DNA of 64,000 nt from Bradysia coprophila. Its lineage: Eukaryota; Arthropoda; Insecta; Diptera; Sciaridae. The number at the start of each line of letters is the position of its first letter. The stretch's first letter is position 1. Position numbers and translations under genes: made by a program. The notes beneath the pieces are model-generated. The model was given only the letters and a program-made list of their open reading frames with translations, made no database searches and had not been told where the DNA came from. The stretch lies in NCBI RefSeq assembly GCF_014529535.1, contig NW_023503325.1, positions 1,782,826 to 1,846,825 on the forward strand, written 5' to 3'. This document shows positions 62,770 through 64,000 of the stretch, piece after piece.

Positions 62770-62876
62770 CTTTTACTTTTTCCAAAAAGGATGCGAGGGC
62801 AATATTATCGTCAAAAATGTAACATTTTTGTGCCCAAATGTAGGCTACAAATTTGCCATGTGAAGATTGCTCTTAA
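62770..62876. mobile_element. half copy of TTAA foldback subfamily B
   Basis: It runs from TTTTCCAAAAAGGATGCGAG through TGCCCAAATGTAGGCTACA and ATTTGCCATGTGAAGATTGC to CTC plus TTAA (62873-62876). It corresponds to the right arm of the element at 60759-61064; the left arm is absent. Confidence 0.6.
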
Positions 62877-64000
62877 GGGGTTTGCAAATGGTCACACCAA
62901 AATGGGCTATTTTTCGTTTCGCAACATAATTCAAAGTTTTGGAAACAAAAAATGGCCTATTTTGGCGTGACAATGAACTATAAAGCGTTTAAAATTGCCA
63001 AATGGCCGCAAACAGTAGCATGTATAGACTACATTAGTCCATACCTATAGAGTATACTTTCATTGAATGTTTGTGATTTTCATTCAGAGGTAAGTTTGTT
63101 TTTATGAAACTGCCATTTCCTCCAGTTTGTATGGACAGGGGACACAACATACCTAGTTTGTACTTTCATTGCAAAAGTTAAAGTCATTGAATGAAATAGA
63201 ATTATTGTACGCGTTCCAACTGTTATTTCAATGATAGAAAAGTGATGCCCTCTACAGTGCACCTTAAGTGCCAAAATTGTAAAATTCGGTTAAATTTATT
63301 GTATGCTTCGAGATCGAGCCGCATTGCCGCACAACGATATAAACGAAAATTATTTCAACGCTCAAATTCAGACTTTCTTTAACCAATGTCTGGTGTGTCC
63401 CTACTAATGCGGTGTACGCTCTTAATGCAACGAAACATTCTTGACTGGTCCCCTGTTCTTAACTTAGTATACGCTTAGTTCACTCAATACGGTTCATAGA
63501 CTTGAAGCACAAGATAAAACAATTCTTTATGAAAAATATAATTCAATACAAGCTCTTTTGGCTCTTATTTATAGTAATATACTTTCTAAACCTATGCACA
63601 AAAGAGAAATGTTATAATATTTAAATATGAACATGACTTCATAGAGTAATTGGGAAGTTTAAGAAAATGGGATAGGATGTATGTGGTTTTATATACATTA
63701 TGGCTGTACTTTAGCTAAATTTTAGATTATATTATGATGATGTGTGTGGTGATGTAAAGTTTTCTGAATGTTAAACTGTAATTTTCCGGAGCATTACCTA
63801 AAATGTGCTTCTGGGCCTGTGGTATAGTTTCAAGTTAAGTTATAACTGCACAAAAGTTAATTCAGATTATGATGAAGATTATAGAAGCGTTAATAAATTG
63901 CATAAATTTTCATAAAAATATGCCAGGGAGTGAATATGTTCGGAAGTCATTGTGTCATATGGTAGTAATAATTCAATTTTCGTGTTCATACCTTTCCACA

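Larger units (their letters stand above)
59782..64000. other. gene-free repeat-rich end of window
   Basis: The 5' flank of the C7orf25-like gene followed by AT-rich sequence without a supported gene. It holds the TTAA foldback at 60759-61064, a half copy near 62770-62876, an inverted pair at 62125-62312 / 62585-62758, a 17-bp tandem repeat at 62369-62429 and repeats shared with 31.9 kb. A frame on the minus strand at 59978-60178 lies in the promoter-proximal area but has no family feature. Confidence 0.6.

Overview
The window is AT-rich eukaryotic nuclear DNA with spliced genes (GT-AG introns), many small foldback transposons and several retroelement remains. Protein similarity (NAD-IDH beta, mitofilin, AdSS and mRpL35 all read like fly orthologues) points to an insect, most likely a dipteran; a lower dipteran such as a gnat is my guess, not something the sequence proves.

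Six host genes can be read exon by exon with conserved phase. From left to right they are: the beta subunit of mitochondrial NAD-dependent isocitrate dehydrogenase (minus, 12043-15866, 7 exons, 378 aa); mitochondrial ribosomal protein bL35m (minus, 19461-20058, 2 exons, 177 aa); mitofilin/Mic60 (plus, 20425-25131, 9 exons, 722 aa); a small secreted LAMP-domain protein (minus, 30231-31118, 3 exons, 251 aa); adenylosuccinate synthetase (plus, 34196-52378, 5 exons, 443 aa, with introns of 12.1 and 4.6 kb); and a homologue of human C7orf25 (UPF0415/DUF1308; minus, 56576-59781, 6 exons, 384 aa). The first three all encode mitochondrial proteins, and bL35m and mitofilin are divergently transcribed from a 366-bp shared interval.

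The rest is repeat-rich. Positions 1-8250 hold no gene but several foldback elements, including two TTAA-flanked copies placed end to end that share one TTAA. A non-LTR retrotransposon with a nearly intact reverse-transcriptase ORF lies at 8442-10676, next to a third copy of that foldback family. A tRNA-derived SINE-like element is at about 11.1 kb. Positions 16-19 kb and 25.4-30 kb carry hAT-type MITEs with perfect 8-bp target duplications, tandem repeats and other hairpins. AdSS intron 1 contains a 1,663-bp near-perfect foldback with a 7-bp target duplication. At 53.6-55.7 kb a small LTR element is nested inside a decayed non-LTR retrotransposon, and a MITE lies at its edge. The last 4.2 kb contain only foldback repeats and a short tandem repeat.

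The least ordinary signals are the LAMP protein without a membrane anchor, a 21-nt phase-neutral microexon in mitofilin, and the MITE families with their nested insertions. I did not see evidence for a wholly new multi-gene system.
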